Origin: Peronospora farinosa
Taxonomy: Eukaryota > Oomycota > Peronosporomycetes > Peronosporales > Peronosporaceae
Assembly (NCBI GenBank): GCA_947646735.1
Contig: CANTFK010000145.1
Span: forward strand, 1 to 64,000
Direction of reading: 5' to 3'
DNA: 64,000 bases
Shown: positions 43,418-52,787 of the stretch, piece after piece
How positions within the stretch are numbered: the stretch's first letter is position 1
Layout of the letters: each line of letters begins with the position of its first letter
Notes under the pieces: model-generated
Seen by the model: only the letters and a program-made list of their open reading frames with translations
Told to the model about the DNA's origin: nothing
The model's database searches: none
Position numbers and translations under genes: made by a program

Positions 43418-43900
43418 ATGTTCTCACACATTTTGATCGTAGCCGGCATTCTTGCCTCAACTCTCGCGTCCGCCGATGTTCCGCTTTCCGTACAGCACGA
43501 TGCCACCAACTCATTGGTGGAATCTGTCGGAATCGCCAGCACCCGTAACCTGAGAGTCATGACTGAACAGACCGCGCTGGGTGAAACGACGACACAGGCG
43601 TCGCAGTGCGATAACATCGGTAGCGGAGGCGCTCAGCTTGCGAACGGGCTTCAGTTGCTGAATCTCGATCTGCTCGGGAATCAGTTGCTGGATCTTGATC
43701 TTCTCGGGAATCAGTTGCTGGATCTCGATGTGCTCGGGTCCGTAGCCGCTGACAACATCCAATCGTGCTGCAACGCGTGCGTGAACAGCGTTCTCTGTAT
43801 TGCGTTTAACTTCCAGCCACTCTTGTCACTCGAAGCGTGCGTGCTGTCACGTTCGAGGGTGGGTCGACAGGGAGGCCTCATCAACCTAAGTATATTGTAA
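43418..43900 (+). CDS. Secreted PAN/Apple-like protein (160 aa), copy 3
   Basis: Protein identical to copy 1. The codons of the second decapeptide (GATCTTGATCTTCTC) agree with copy 2 rather than copy 1. It lies 2.2 kb downstream of the 951-aa gene in the same direction. All features of copy 1 apply. Confidence 0.75.
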   Translation: MFSHILIVAGILASTLASADVPLSVQHDATNSLVESVGIASTRNLRVMTEQTALGETTTQASQCDNIGSGGAQLANGLQLLNLDLLGNQLLDLDLLGNQLLDLDVLGSVAADNIQSCCNACVNSVLCIAFNFQPLLSLEACVLSRSRVGRQGGLINLSIL

Positions 43901-44251
43901 CTTGGGAAGGGATGCGTATCCGCTGAGAAATCGCAAAAGGACTCTGCTACGAGCCGGTCACAGTTTGTGACCATTCGACGACACAGTTTCCGTTCCAGCG
44001 ACAGAGTTTATTCATTCGTGGCAGAGCGTGTCCGGTACTTAGCGCGACGTGGTAGAAGGTCCGAGCACTACTTAAACGACGAGTAAACAAACAATCATAT
44101 TTTCGGATGTAGACGTGTTATTTTGTCAGAATGGACCTAAATGCTTTTCTACGAGAGCCATCGATTGTTAACATCTAGAAGCGTAGACCAGCGCAATATT
44201 GTCGTAGGTGGTATGCGATAGTTGGTCATCATAGTGAAGAATCGGGTCGGT

Positions 44252-44644
44252 AGGTAGGTACGATCGGACAAAATCATAAACATTTCAGCTATATGTGTTG
44301 CGCTTCCCATGCAAGGCAATTTGAGACATAATCAATTGATACGAAGCACGAAGGTTGGCATCCCAATGAAATCCGAGTACCCAATAGTTTGAATACCACG
44401 ATGGATACCCATGAAAAGCTTACCAGTGTGGTTTTGGTTGCAATTACGTTCGATATCAACACACCAGCTTTAGGATCCTCACCTTTGATCTAGCCGAGTG
44501 CGGCAGCAAGTAGGCAAAACCAATTGAGTACTTATGCGATACATTGATAACCAAAACTCGCGATTCTTTCATGTATTCTTATGGATTAATTTCGTTTCAC
44601 TTTGCAGCACTGGCAATGGAAATTTGTAGTTCGGTCAGGTGTTG
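44252..44644 (+). repeat. Amplicon tail segment beyond the palindrome
   Basis: Matches 28281-28640 closely, then reaches the start of another amplicon unit (TTGCAGCACTGGCAATGGAA) and breaks off at about 44644, where the ORF1-like fragment begins. Confidence 0.75.
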
Positions 44645-45207
44645 CGGATTTTTCAAGTGCAAAATGCGCGGCCAGGAGGGGCAATTTCCCATTTTAAACA
44701 TTATCGCGATTTTATCGGTATGCACCATGTTGCCATAACAGTAAGCGTCTTGACTTTTCAGCGTCTCGATGTCGATGGGCGTTTTCAGCATGACGCCGGA
44801 CTGACAGAATCATTACAGGCAACTACGGCCAAGCTAATGATGAAGCTTGCAAGGAACCACTAATAACTAAGATCCATCAGTCTTTTTTGAGAGACTGTCC
44901 AAGGAAGGATACACCACCCTTTTCTCCCCGTGGAAGGCCAGCGGCGAGTGGCGGCGCCACACGCGCATATGGTCCGACTACTGACGGGGGGGGGGGGGGG
45001 TTCGACCCAGGTTTAAGTAAGCAAGCGAAACTCGCGTCCCAAGGAGGCTTCATCTACTTAAGCGTCGACTTCTAATGCTACGCCGCTACAACGTTCGCGG
45101 TCAAAAGCAGCTGAGAGGACCAGCAAGTCGTCGACCCGGAGATCGGCATCTTTTCCCAAGCAGAGCGTGAAGAACTTGGTTGAAGTGCTACGAAAGTTAA
45201 CTCTTTG
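44645..45207 (+). pseudogene. ORF1/gag-like fragment, second copy
   Basis: Reverse complement of about 25190-25690 in the first copy. SSAKCAARRG keeps the last Cys of the CCHC knuckle, FIGMHHVA follows, then RPAASGGATRAYGPT and AERTSKSSTRRSAS match the first copy in order. A 15-G run at 44986-45000 breaks the frame (the first copy encodes NVGC here). It is cut at 45207 by LTR A. Confidence 0.55.
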
Positions 45208-45841
45208 TGTAACGGGCTTACACGACGGTTGCCCCCCCCATCATTCCGAAAGTTTACGGTTGATGTTTCTATATTGCATATAATGTATTCTTGATACTTC
45301 TCTTTAGAGAGGTATTAAGTATAAGCGTTAAAGATACGGTATTCGGTAATACCGTATCTTATCGATTGAGATTCGATAATCGATAACGCTGTACTAAGTA
45401 CATCATACACAGATGTTTAGACGATACGTCGTCCAATAGCAAAGTCTGCATATAATAATTACTATTATAGTAATTAATCTAGTGTAATGTACTTAGAGTA
45501 GGACTATTCATAAAAATCTTAAAGCATAAATATAATCAGTTCTCCTTTTGAGTTTAAGATCGCAAGTCGTTCTGACTTGTTCTATTGTTCACTTCGTGCG
45601 TTGGTTCTCTGAACCTCTAAGCTTCTAGCTTGTTGTTGCACTCTGTGCGTTGGTCCTCTGAACCTTAAGCTTATTGCTTGACTGACTAAAAGTCTCTCTC
45701 CTAGTTCCTTAGAAAGAAGTCGTTTAATTAGTTCCTTAGAACTAAGTGGCTTTTAGCCTTAACTCTATTTAGTTCTCTAGAACTAAGAGGCTTTCAGCCT
45801 AAAGTCTTCCTCTGGCTAAAGAGCTGTGCAGCTCCGCTACA
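45208..45841 (+). mobile_element. Gypsy LTR A, forward copy
   Basis: TGTAACGGGC...CAGCTCCGCTACA, with the same internal hairpin as the other copies. There is no polypurine tract on its left (TAACTCTTTG). On its right it directly abuts a gag fragment in the opposite orientation. Confidence 0.8.
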
Positions 45842-46411
45842 TTTCAACTCTTCGACATAGTCCGACAATTCCTTCTTTCCTTGTCGGGTAGCTAAGAAGC
45901 GTCAGCGCACACGATAAGGCTGATTAGGCGATGCAAACACGCAAGTTAATTGCTATTTAAGCATTTCCTACGTGGTAAATGCAGCATTTACTGAGACGTC
46001 GCTCGTTAAAGCTCACCCTCAAGCTTTTTCACCGAGCTTATAAATGGTTAGAGCCAACTCGCTTTTTTTCTAATACGAGCATGGCGTCATCCATTACTAT
46101 TTCAACTTCTCGGATCCAGAGAAGAATATTTTATTCCTCCTCCCCCTCAAAAATGTAACGTTTAAAAAGAGTTGGTGAGCCTTCGGCTCTGCATCGGGCA
46201 AATTTACCGGGATATACTGTATAGGCGCAGCTGACTCTGACTGGTCGTGGACCTGCCCGAGTAGCGTTGCCTCATAACGCATATAGGTCTCAAGTCGAGA
46301 ATTGAGGACCTCCTGGCCTAGGGCCAAAAAAACTGCAATTTGATCGGGCTCAACAAACGATTTATTTAGTACGAGTCGTTGCGCCTCGAAGAGGTGATTT
46401 TGACTCTCCAT
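45842..46411 (-). pseudogene. gag: Gypsy gag N-terminal fragment
   Basis: ATG at 46411 (MESQNHLFEAQRL). It continues with FLALGQEVLNSRLETYMRYE and LFLNVTFLRGRRNKI, then after a frameshift LLWIREVEIVMDDAM, and finally FLATRQGKKELSDYVEELK, a typical oomycete Gypsy Gag segment. The reading stops exactly where LTR A begins at 45841, so the element was truncated there. Its 5' LTR is 46472-47101. Confidence 0.65.
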
Positions 46412-46446
46412 CCTCACGGAGGGTCAGTCTTAAAGACTCAGGTGTA

Positions 46447-46471
46447 GGATTGACCAACAAGTGCTACTTAG
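46447..46471 (-). promoter_or_regulatory. Putative primer-binding site after LTR A
   Basis: CTAAGTAGCACTTGTTGGTC on the - strand; shares GTAGCACTnGT with the site after LTR C at 7473. Confidence 0.4.
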
Positions 46472-47101
46472 TGTAGCGGAGCTGCACAGCTCTTTAGCCA
46501 GAGGAAGACTTTAGGCTGAAAGCCTCTTAGTTCTAGAGAACTAAATAGAGTTAAGGCTAAAAGCCACTTAGTTCTAAGGAACTAATTAAACGACTTCTTT
46601 CTAAGGAACTAGGAGAGAGACTTTTAGTCAGTCAAGCAATAAGCTTAAGGTTCAGAGGACCAACGCACAGAGTGCAACAACAAGCTAGAAGCTTAGAGGT
46701 TCAGAGAACCAACGCACGAAGTGAACAATAGAACAAGTCAGAACGACTTGCGATCTTAAACTCAAAAGGAGAACTGATTATATTTATGCTTTAAGATTTT
46801 TATGAATAGTCCTACTCTAAGTACATTACACTAGATTAATTACTATAATAGTAATTATTATATGCAGACTTTGCTATTGGACGACGTATCGTCTAAACAT
46901 CTGTGTATGATGTACTTAGTACAGCGTTATCGATTATCGAATCTCAATCGATAAGATACGGTATTACCGAATACCGTATCTTTAACGCTTATACTTAATA
47001 CCTCTCTAAAGAGAAGTATCAAGAATACATTATATGCAATATAGAAACATCAACCGTAAACTTTCGGAATGACGTTACAACCGTCGTGTAACCCCGTTAC
47101 A
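46472..47101 (-). mobile_element. Gypsy LTR A shared by two element bodies
   Basis: Reverse copy of LTR A. To its right a polypurine tract makes it the 3' LTR of element 3 (47102-50880). To its left a primer site and gag start make it the 5' LTR of the fragment at 45842-46411. Such sharing is expected from LTR-LTR recombination or tandem insertion. Confidence 0.8.
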
Positions 47102-47113
47102 CCCTCCTCCACC
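47102..47113 (-). promoter_or_regulatory. Polypurine tract of Gypsy element 3
   Basis: GGTGGAGGAGGG on the - strand ends exactly at the LTR start at 47101. Confidence 0.8.
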
Positions 47114-47194
47114 AGACTGACGTTCCCATAGAATGTCACTTGACATTTTTCCTCTTAGAGGTAGTGCTTTAGCGAACGCTTAAATCCCCACGGT

Positions 47195-47833
47195 TTGTTC
47201 ACGGCACATAACATGACGCCTACTGGCAGTGAGTCACAGACTCTTTGGGACCTCATTGAAGACAACCTTGACGAAGCGGTTGATTACGAAAGTGACACCG
47301 TCTTTGTGGGACCCGATGGGTCCCCTTTAGCCACCCTTACGGGTGAAGATGACACTAGTCATGCACTGAATCCGTTCCTCGAACGTGGTGCTGCAGATGC
47401 GTTTACAGCGTTACGTGACCCGCCTGACGTATCATCAACGGTAACAGTTACCAACCCACTCGACGAGCAGCAACAGCGGACCATCGACCAAGAGGAAGGC
47501 GCCAAGCGACGGACGAAGAATATGGCGAGACTTCAGGACCACCGACAGTACAGGTTCAAGCCACCTACGGTGGAAGAACGCCTAAAGGAGGCATTTGGGC
47601 ATTCCCTTTCTGGCTGGGCCATTGGGCCTGAGGCCATTTCACCTGAGGATGTTGCCACGCGCACGGCACTCCGACAACGATATGTGGAACCTCACATTAC
47701 TACACAAAGCCAATACTTGGCACGCCTTAACAGGCAAGTGCGCGGTGCGCCAATTCCTCTCATGAAGGGTGTTCCCATACTTCTGTTCGCGGGGGAAACC
47801 GAGGACGAAGAAGACACGGCTTTTAGCCGCTGA
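47195..47833 (+). CDS. Antisense ORF of Gypsy element 3 (212 aa)
   Basis: Intact frame between the 3' LTR and the end of pol, opposite in direction to pol and not overlapping it. Acidic N-terminus (TLWDLIEDNLDEAVDYESD), NPFLERG and NPLDEQQQ in the middle, and a basic stretch AKRRTKNMARLQDHRQYRF. The shared blocks with 22491-22685 (antisense in element 2) imply real coding in the past. No known domain recognised. Possible downstream continuations at 47861-48160 and 48176-48499 suggest one broken gene. Gypsy elements with an extra antisense ORF before the 3' LTR are known in plants; I know of none in oomycetes. Confidence 0.55.
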   Translation: MFTAHNMTPTGSESQTLWDLIEDNLDEAVDYESDTVFVGPDGSPLATLTGEDDTSHALNPFLERGAADAFTALRDPPDVSSTVTVTNPLDEQQQRTIDQEEGAKRRTKNMARLQDHRQYRFKPPTVEERLKEAFGHSLSGWAIGPEAISPEDVATRTALRQRYVEPHITTQSQYLARLNRQVRGAPIPLMKGVPILLFAGETEDEEDTAFSR

Positions 47834-47860
47834 GCGCATTATGCGCGACGTTTAAGCAGC

Positions 47861-48160
47861 ATGTGGGCCCTACGGGCAAGTGCCGATGTGGCAGATGTTC
47901 GACTTAAGCGGAAGATGCGTTATGATTACGCTAAATGGAAGGCCCGGGGAAAATTGAAATCACAACGAACAGATTATGCGTCTGCTAGCACCCAGCAGCC
48001 CAATGTTTCGGCTACCCCTGTAGCCTTGAGTTCACGACAGTCCGAGGCCGCTAACCCGCCTACCCTCACCATTACTGGTGAGAAGCGTCAGCGCCAACAG
48101 GCGGACCCTGCGCACGACGCTCAAAAACGTCCACGGCGTACGGGCAGTTCTGCCGAATAG
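47861..48160 (+). CDS. Antisense ORF of Gypsy element 3, middle part (99 aa)
   Basis: Basic, with VRLKRKMRYDYAKWKARGK and KRPRRTGSSAE, resembling a nucleic-acid-binding or nuclear-targeting region. It overlaps the end of the sense frame only from 48072. Confidence 0.4.
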   Translation: MWALRASADVADVRLKRKMRYDYAKWKARGKLKSQRTDYASASTQQPNVSATPVALSSRQSEAANPPTLTITGEKRQRQQADPAHDAQKRPRRTGSSAE

Positions 48161-48644
48161 GAGTCTTAAACTCCCATGAATTCCACGATTCGGGATAACC
48201 CCGCCACTTTACCAGATACTGGTTTTGACCATGGCGGCGACGCTTCTGCAGTAGAAGCTCCACATGGAACTGTAGGTTCCCCTGCGCATCGAGCAAAGGA
48301 GGCGGAGGCCGGTGTATCGGCACAAGCTCATGCCGAGCTTGTTCAGAAGGTGCGGTCCCTTCGTGAGGAGAGGCAGACGATGAACTCCCGGCTTGCGTCC
48401 CTGGAAGAGAGTCGGACCCGTATGCAGGGTCAGCTTGACCTGTTGGCGCAGATGCTTCGTCCCGCGACAGTGCCAATGGGCTCGGCGCGAGCGCCTTAAC
48501 GTTTACTTGGGACGTATCCCGATACCTTTCGAGCATGCCAACATAGACCACAGGATGTGTACGCAATTTGCGCGGCAAGTTAAGCGTATACGCTGTGCCT
48601 TTCTTGGCAATGACCTTAAAAGGTCCAATAAAGCGCGGGCGCAA
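48072..48644 (-). pseudogene. Gypsy element 3 integrase tail and chromodomain
   Basis: LRPRFIGPFKVIAKKGTAYT and HPVVYVGMLERYRD, then a Ser/Pro-rich spacer and the chromodomain-like YLVKWRGYPESWNSWEF. Separated from the integrase body by a stop near 48668. Confidence 0.75.
48176..48499 (+). CDS. Antisense ORF of Gypsy element 3, coiled-coil part (107 aa)
   Basis: Heptad-like VQKVRSLREERQTMNSRLAS and ending LRPATVPMGSARAP, similar to element 2's antisense frame. It lies fully opposite the sense chromodomain, so similarity here could follow from sense conservation. Confidence 0.35.
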   Translation: MNSTIRDNPATLPDTGFDHGGDASAVEAPHGTVGSPAHRAKEAEAGVSAQAHAELVQKVRSLREERQTMNSRLASLEESRTRMQGQLDLLAQMLRPATVPMGSARAP

Positions 48645-49705
48645 CTTCGTCTTAAAGACATCGGATACTACATTGGTAGGTAGATTTTAGCATTTAATAA
48701 TACTTGGTTTCTGACTTCATAATCATTAATACAACCTCTGCCTTTCGCATCTGCATATTCTTTTTGTTTATCTTGACTATCAGCCATTGCATCTTGCACA
48801 TGTCGTAAGACATTCAGTCGCGTTGCGAGAAACGCATTTACCTGTTTCTTAACAGTATTAGGGCTGACATCAGCAAGCCGATCGGCAACCTCTCCCCCAC
48901 CAAGCCCTAAAGCACTCGGTGGTAATGTTAACGGAACGCGTGGGTGTGTGAGACCATTCACATAGAACGGGGTGTAGCCGGTAGAAGCGTGCACGGAGTT
49001 ATTGAGTGCAAACTCAACTACAGGGAGCATAGAGCTCCAACGCTTAGGCGTTTCAGCACAAACACTACAGAGGATGTCTTCAACGACGCGGTTCACGCGC
49101 TCGGTTTGACCATCGGTCTGCGGATGATCCGCTGTGGACATGTCCAAACGGGTGCCCAGCACCTGGAAGACGGACTTCCAAAATTTACTCGTGAAACGAG
49201 GATCACGATCAGAAACAATTGCCACTGGCAAGCCATGTTGGCGAAACACACGATCGATAAACAGCTCCGCTGTATCCACACCATCTATCAAATCTGGCAC
49301 AGCCGCTAAGTGAGCCATCTTGCTCAAACGGTCAACAAAGACCACAATACCTGTATTGCCATGCGAATATTTCGGTAGGTCAAACACAAAGTCCATACTA
49401 ATGGACTCCCAGCACCCAGTGGGAATAGGAAAACTAGCCAGCGGCGCTGCCGAATGGGGTGAGGGTTTCACCCGTTGACACGTTTCACACGTACGCACAT
49501 ATGTGCTTACCCATTTGTATAATTTGGGCCACCAATAACGTTGGCATACTACCCCATAGGTCTTTTCGCGACCCAAATGACCACCGATGGCGGTTTCATG
49601 TACCTCATAGAGGATACGATACTTTAGGTCCTCGTCATGAGAAACCACAATACGCGGAGGATCCGCCACATCTGTACGATAGTAGAACAGCCCCTCATCG
49701 ATAGA
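48645..49705 (-). pseudogene. Gypsy element 3 integrase (nearly complete)
   Basis: The 333-aa frame 48668-49669 holds the zinc finger HETAIGGHLGREKT with CETCQRVK, then SMDFVFDLP, IVSDRDPRFTS and DGQTERVNRV (DDE), and NSVHASTGYTPFYVNGLTHP. It is the best preserved integrase of the window. It has no start of its own because it belongs to the pol polyprotein; stops flank it on both sides. Confidence 0.8.
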
Positions 49706-50445
49706 TTATCGATGGAGGCTCGCACGCAATCGTGTCGACAATTTAATGTCCGAGTCTTTAAACTCCTCAATGCCAAGAGCATGTAGCAGCGCTATACAGT
49801 GATCATCTTTAGCATACGCCGTACGAATGAGATCGGTGATCGAAGACGGCAACGTCGTCACATGAGCAAGCTCATTGTCACGTCTGCGTGACAACGCATC
49901 AGCCAAAGCATTTTGCTTACCCGGCTTATATTTCACCTCGAAATTATATTTGGCAAAGAATGACAGCCATCTGGCCATTCTCTGCGAGAGATGCGGCGAC
50001 TGAGTCGCAGTGCGTAACGACGCATGATCGGTATAGATCACAAAAGGCTTTGAGCTCAGCAGATGAGCTTTAAATTTGACCAGGGCAACTTCATCGCACA
50101 TAGCTCTTTGTCATGAACTGGATAGTTCTTCTCTGCAGCTTTCAGCTGGCGAGATTCAAATGCGACTACACGCTCACGGCCTTTATCATCTGATTGTAAC
50201 AGAGCACTGCCAATGGCAAAGTCCGATGCGTCACAGACGACGATAAACGGTCGGTCAGGGTCTGGCAAAGCCAAAATAGGAGCATGTAGAAGGCTCGCCT
50301 TCACCACTTGAAAAGCATCTTCGTGTTCGGCATGCCACCACCATTCCACATCCTTTTTGAGGAGATTGGACAAAGGCCGAGCCATATCAGCGTAATTCTT
50401 GCTGTACTTATGTAAGTAAATGTTAAGGCCAAGCCATTTACGCAA
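49706..50445 (-). pseudogene. Gypsy element 3 RNase H
   Basis: 50056-50445 has LALPDPDRPFIVVCDASDFA (first Asp kept), ALLQSDDKGRERVVAFESRQ and VHDKEL. A frameshift near 50095 moves to 49706-50101 with FVIYTDHASLRTA and YKPGKQNALADALSRR. Both catalytic acids can still be read across the shift. Confidence 0.8.
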
Positions 50446-50880
50446 ATCCTTCTGAGATTGCGGGACATGCCAATCGACTATGGTATTGACCTTAGCGGGA
50501 TCCGGTCTGAGGCCTCGCTTCCCAATGAAGCACCCTAAGAAGGGAATCTCCTCGGCCCCGTAGATGAATTTATATGCATTAGCATATTATTTATTAGTGC
50601 GCATGCACTCGAGCACAGCTCGTAAATGAACAATATGGTTTTCGGTATCCGACTGCCCATGTTCAGCTCGACTATGGACAAAAATGTCATCAGAGTACGT
50701 CTGTGCTTAATTTCGATGGGGTCGAAACAATTGCGTCACCAAACAATTAAACGTAGTTAGAGCAATCGACAGCCCCTGTGACATCACCAACCACTCCCAG
50801 AGCATACCGCTTGGATTACTTACCGCAGTGGGCGAAATATCACTAGCTCGCATGAGCAATTGGTAATAATTATCGACTAA
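50446..50880 (-). pseudogene. Gypsy element 3 RT, C-terminal part
   Basis: The frame 50707-51018 reads LVDNYYQLLMRASDISPTAV and MLWEWLVMSQGLSIALTTF. A TAA stop follows RPHRN, then TYSDDIFVHS (YxDD at 50687-50698). The RT homology stops at about 50880, where the sequence turns into gag of opposite orientation. Confidence 0.75.
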
Positions 50881-50881
50881 G

Positions 50882-51150
50882 TGTACCTCAGCCATGCTGA
50901 AGAAGCTGAGATTCAAGCTGACGAGCAGCAAGGTAACATCCGTAGATGTTATATGCGCGGAAGCACTAGGCATCTCCGCCCTAGCTGTCCGTTGCGAAAG
51001 CAACGTTCTAATCGGCAAAGCCGAAACCCTGCTCCTATCTAGAAGGAGAGCACGGAGGGAAAAACGTCAACTCCCAGTAGGCGCGGGGCGCCCTACTGGA
51101 AAAGAACTAAGTTCTGTTGGATCTTTAGGGGTTAAGGTAAACAGGGCTTA
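50882..51150 (+). pseudogene. gag: Gypsy gag C-terminus with degenerate zinc knuckle
   Basis: The + strand reads AEEAEIQADEQQGNIRRC and then CYMRGSTRHLRPSC at about 50946-50988: C-X2-R-X4-H-X4-C, i.e. a CCHC knuckle with its second Cys replaced by Arg. It faces away from the adjacent RT. Confidence 0.6.
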
Positions 51151-51600
51151 GCTCCAGGTGGTTCTGTGGATGATTCTATGGAACAGGAATAAAAGCCAGG
51201 CTTGTTGGTTGTGTCGGCAACCGTTAAGGGTTTTGAGAAACCATGGTCAATTTTAATTGACTCAGGGGCGTCAGGTAATTATGTCCGACGTCGTTCCCTT
51301 GAAAGAAGTCAGCTGTATGCTGAGGCGCTAGAAGCGCAAGAGGGTGACAGTATAACCCTGCGCCTCGCGACCGGTGTACGTGTCACCGTTTCTTAAGTTA
51401 CGTATAATTTAGGTGTAAAGTTCTTAGACTTCAATAGTGTTGAACGCTGTCTTGTACTAGATTTGGACTCGAGATATGTTAGCATTCTTGGTATGGCCTC
51501 GCTGGAACGCCATGAGCCATGTATCGATTGGAGATCGAAAACGTTAGGCGCAACACGCAATATTCCTAGCAGAGCTTTGGAGAGTCATTAACCCACCTTC
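51151..51600 (+). pseudogene. Gypsy protease
   Basis: WSILIDSGASGNYVRRRSLE (51202-51396) is the retropepsin active site. After a stop, LGMASLERHEPCIDWRSKT near 51488-51540 matches the protease end of element 1 (LGMPWLAKHQPWIDWRTRT). Confidence 0.7.
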
Positions 51601-51724
51601 GCTAAGAAACAAAAGTGCTATTGGCGCGAGCCATTAACTGACTCAGTTAGTGTGCTGGACATTGAAGTGTCTGAGTTGATAAGCTCCAATGTCAACAATA
51701 ATAGAGTCAAAACGCCGCCGACAT
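51601..51724 (+). other. Gypsy remnant up to the Copia junction
   Basis: Continues the Gypsy frame without motifs; the Copia sequence starts at about 51725 (SVCHGCQEGKM). Confidence 0.45.
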
Positions 51725-52362
51725 CAAGAGAATCAAGTGTTTGCCATGGGTGTCAAGAAGGAAAAATGGTTCAAAGACCATTTCCAAGCAACCAAAATAA
51801 GCGTCACTTCGATTCATTCTAGCTGCTTCACATTGATACGTGTGGCCCCATGGAAACCGACTCAATAGGCGGTAGTAAATACCTATTGCTTCTCGTTGAC
51901 GAAGGCAGTGGATGCATGAAAGGGTTTTCCATGCGTGCCAGGTCGGACAGTGAAGCGTGTATTAAGAAGTACATCATGACGATTCAGACGCAGTTCAATG
52001 CGAAAGTCAAGTTTGTTCGCCACGATGGAGCTCGTGAAATTGCGGCCACTTCCCTTACAACGTTTTACGAAAAAGCAGGAATTGAGCAGCAAGTTACGGT
52101 CCCGTATGCGCACCAGATCAACGGCACGGCAGAACGCTCCATCCGAACGATCGTGACAATTGGTCGTACTATGCTTCACTATGCCAAATTAGAAAAGTGC
52201 TTTTGGGCTGAAGCGGCCATGACAGCAATTTACATCAAGAACCGCCTACCATCGCCGAAGTGCCAAGATCAAACACCGTTTGAAATCATCAATGGACACC
52301 AGCCAAGCGTGAAAAACATGCGAGTCTTTGGATGTCGTGCGTATGTACTGACCCCCAAGTAA
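51725..52362 (+). pseudogene. Copia integrase, unit 1 (5' truncated element)
   Basis: CHGCQEGKM is the CxxC half of the integrase zinc finger. LLHIDTCGPMETDSIGG gives the first catalytic Asp, with a TAG just before it (HFDSF, stop). VKFVRHDGAREIA gives the second Asp and INGTAERSIRTI the Glu. A TAA at 52360 ends the frame; units 2-5 have GAA there. Only this first unit includes 51725-51892. Confidence 0.8.
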
Positions 52363-52707
52363 AAACGATTTAAGTGGGACCCCAAGGCTCGTAAAGGACT
52401 GTTCATGGAATACGAAGAAGTGTCAAAGGCATATCGAATCTATGACATCGAGGCGGGGAAAGTGGTGGTTTCTCGCGATGTCACATTTGATGAATTGAAT
52501 TTTGGATTCTTGCCGATGATCCCAGAAAACATCGTCGAAGACACTACGCTGGATTTTGATGCCCTGGATATCAGTAATAATTGTCGTCAAACTGAATTTA
52601 GGCAAACAGGAAAGCGCAAAGTCGACCCTCCGATGAAGATCAAGCCTGTCAAAAGACTGAATTGGAGGAAGCAAGTGGGTCAGATGACTCCGTGGCGCAT
52701 CGAGTAA
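52363..52707 (+). pseudogene. Copia integrase C-terminal region, unit 1
   Basis: Continues the integrase reading after the TAA: WDPKARKGLFMEYEEVSKAY is the typical Copia segment, followed by VVVSRDVTFDE. Ends in TAA at 52705, directly before the 40-bp duplication. Confidence 0.75.
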
Positions 52708-52787
52708 AGCGACGACTTACGGCTCGAACTGATCTGGATGAAGATAGAGCGACGACTTACGGCTCGAACTGATCTGGATGAAGATAG
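52708..52787 (+). repeat. 40-bp tandem duplication inside each Copia unit
   Basis: AGCGACGACTTACGGCTCGA starts at 52708 and 52748. Forty is not a multiple of three, so it shifts the frame between integrase and RT. Present in every unit (next at 55325, 57942, 60559, 63176), so it predates amplification. Confidence 0.9.

Larger units (their letters stand above)
38154..44251 (+). repeat. Right arm of the ~6.1-kb inverted repeat
   Basis: Mirror of 31830-37915 about position 38,036, offset by 3 bp from an extra TTT near the centre (GTGCGTTTTTTCACG versus GTGCGTTTCACG). It ends in TAGTGAAGAATCGGGTCGGT at 44232-44251. Confidence 0.9.

Noticed and set aside
31830..44251. Palindrome as a pure sequencing hairpin artefact
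   Set aside because: Arms differ at several places (for example residue 71 of the 160-aa protein, indels near 33775 and near the centre) and the centre is unique; kept as a real structure but still to be confirmed with reads.
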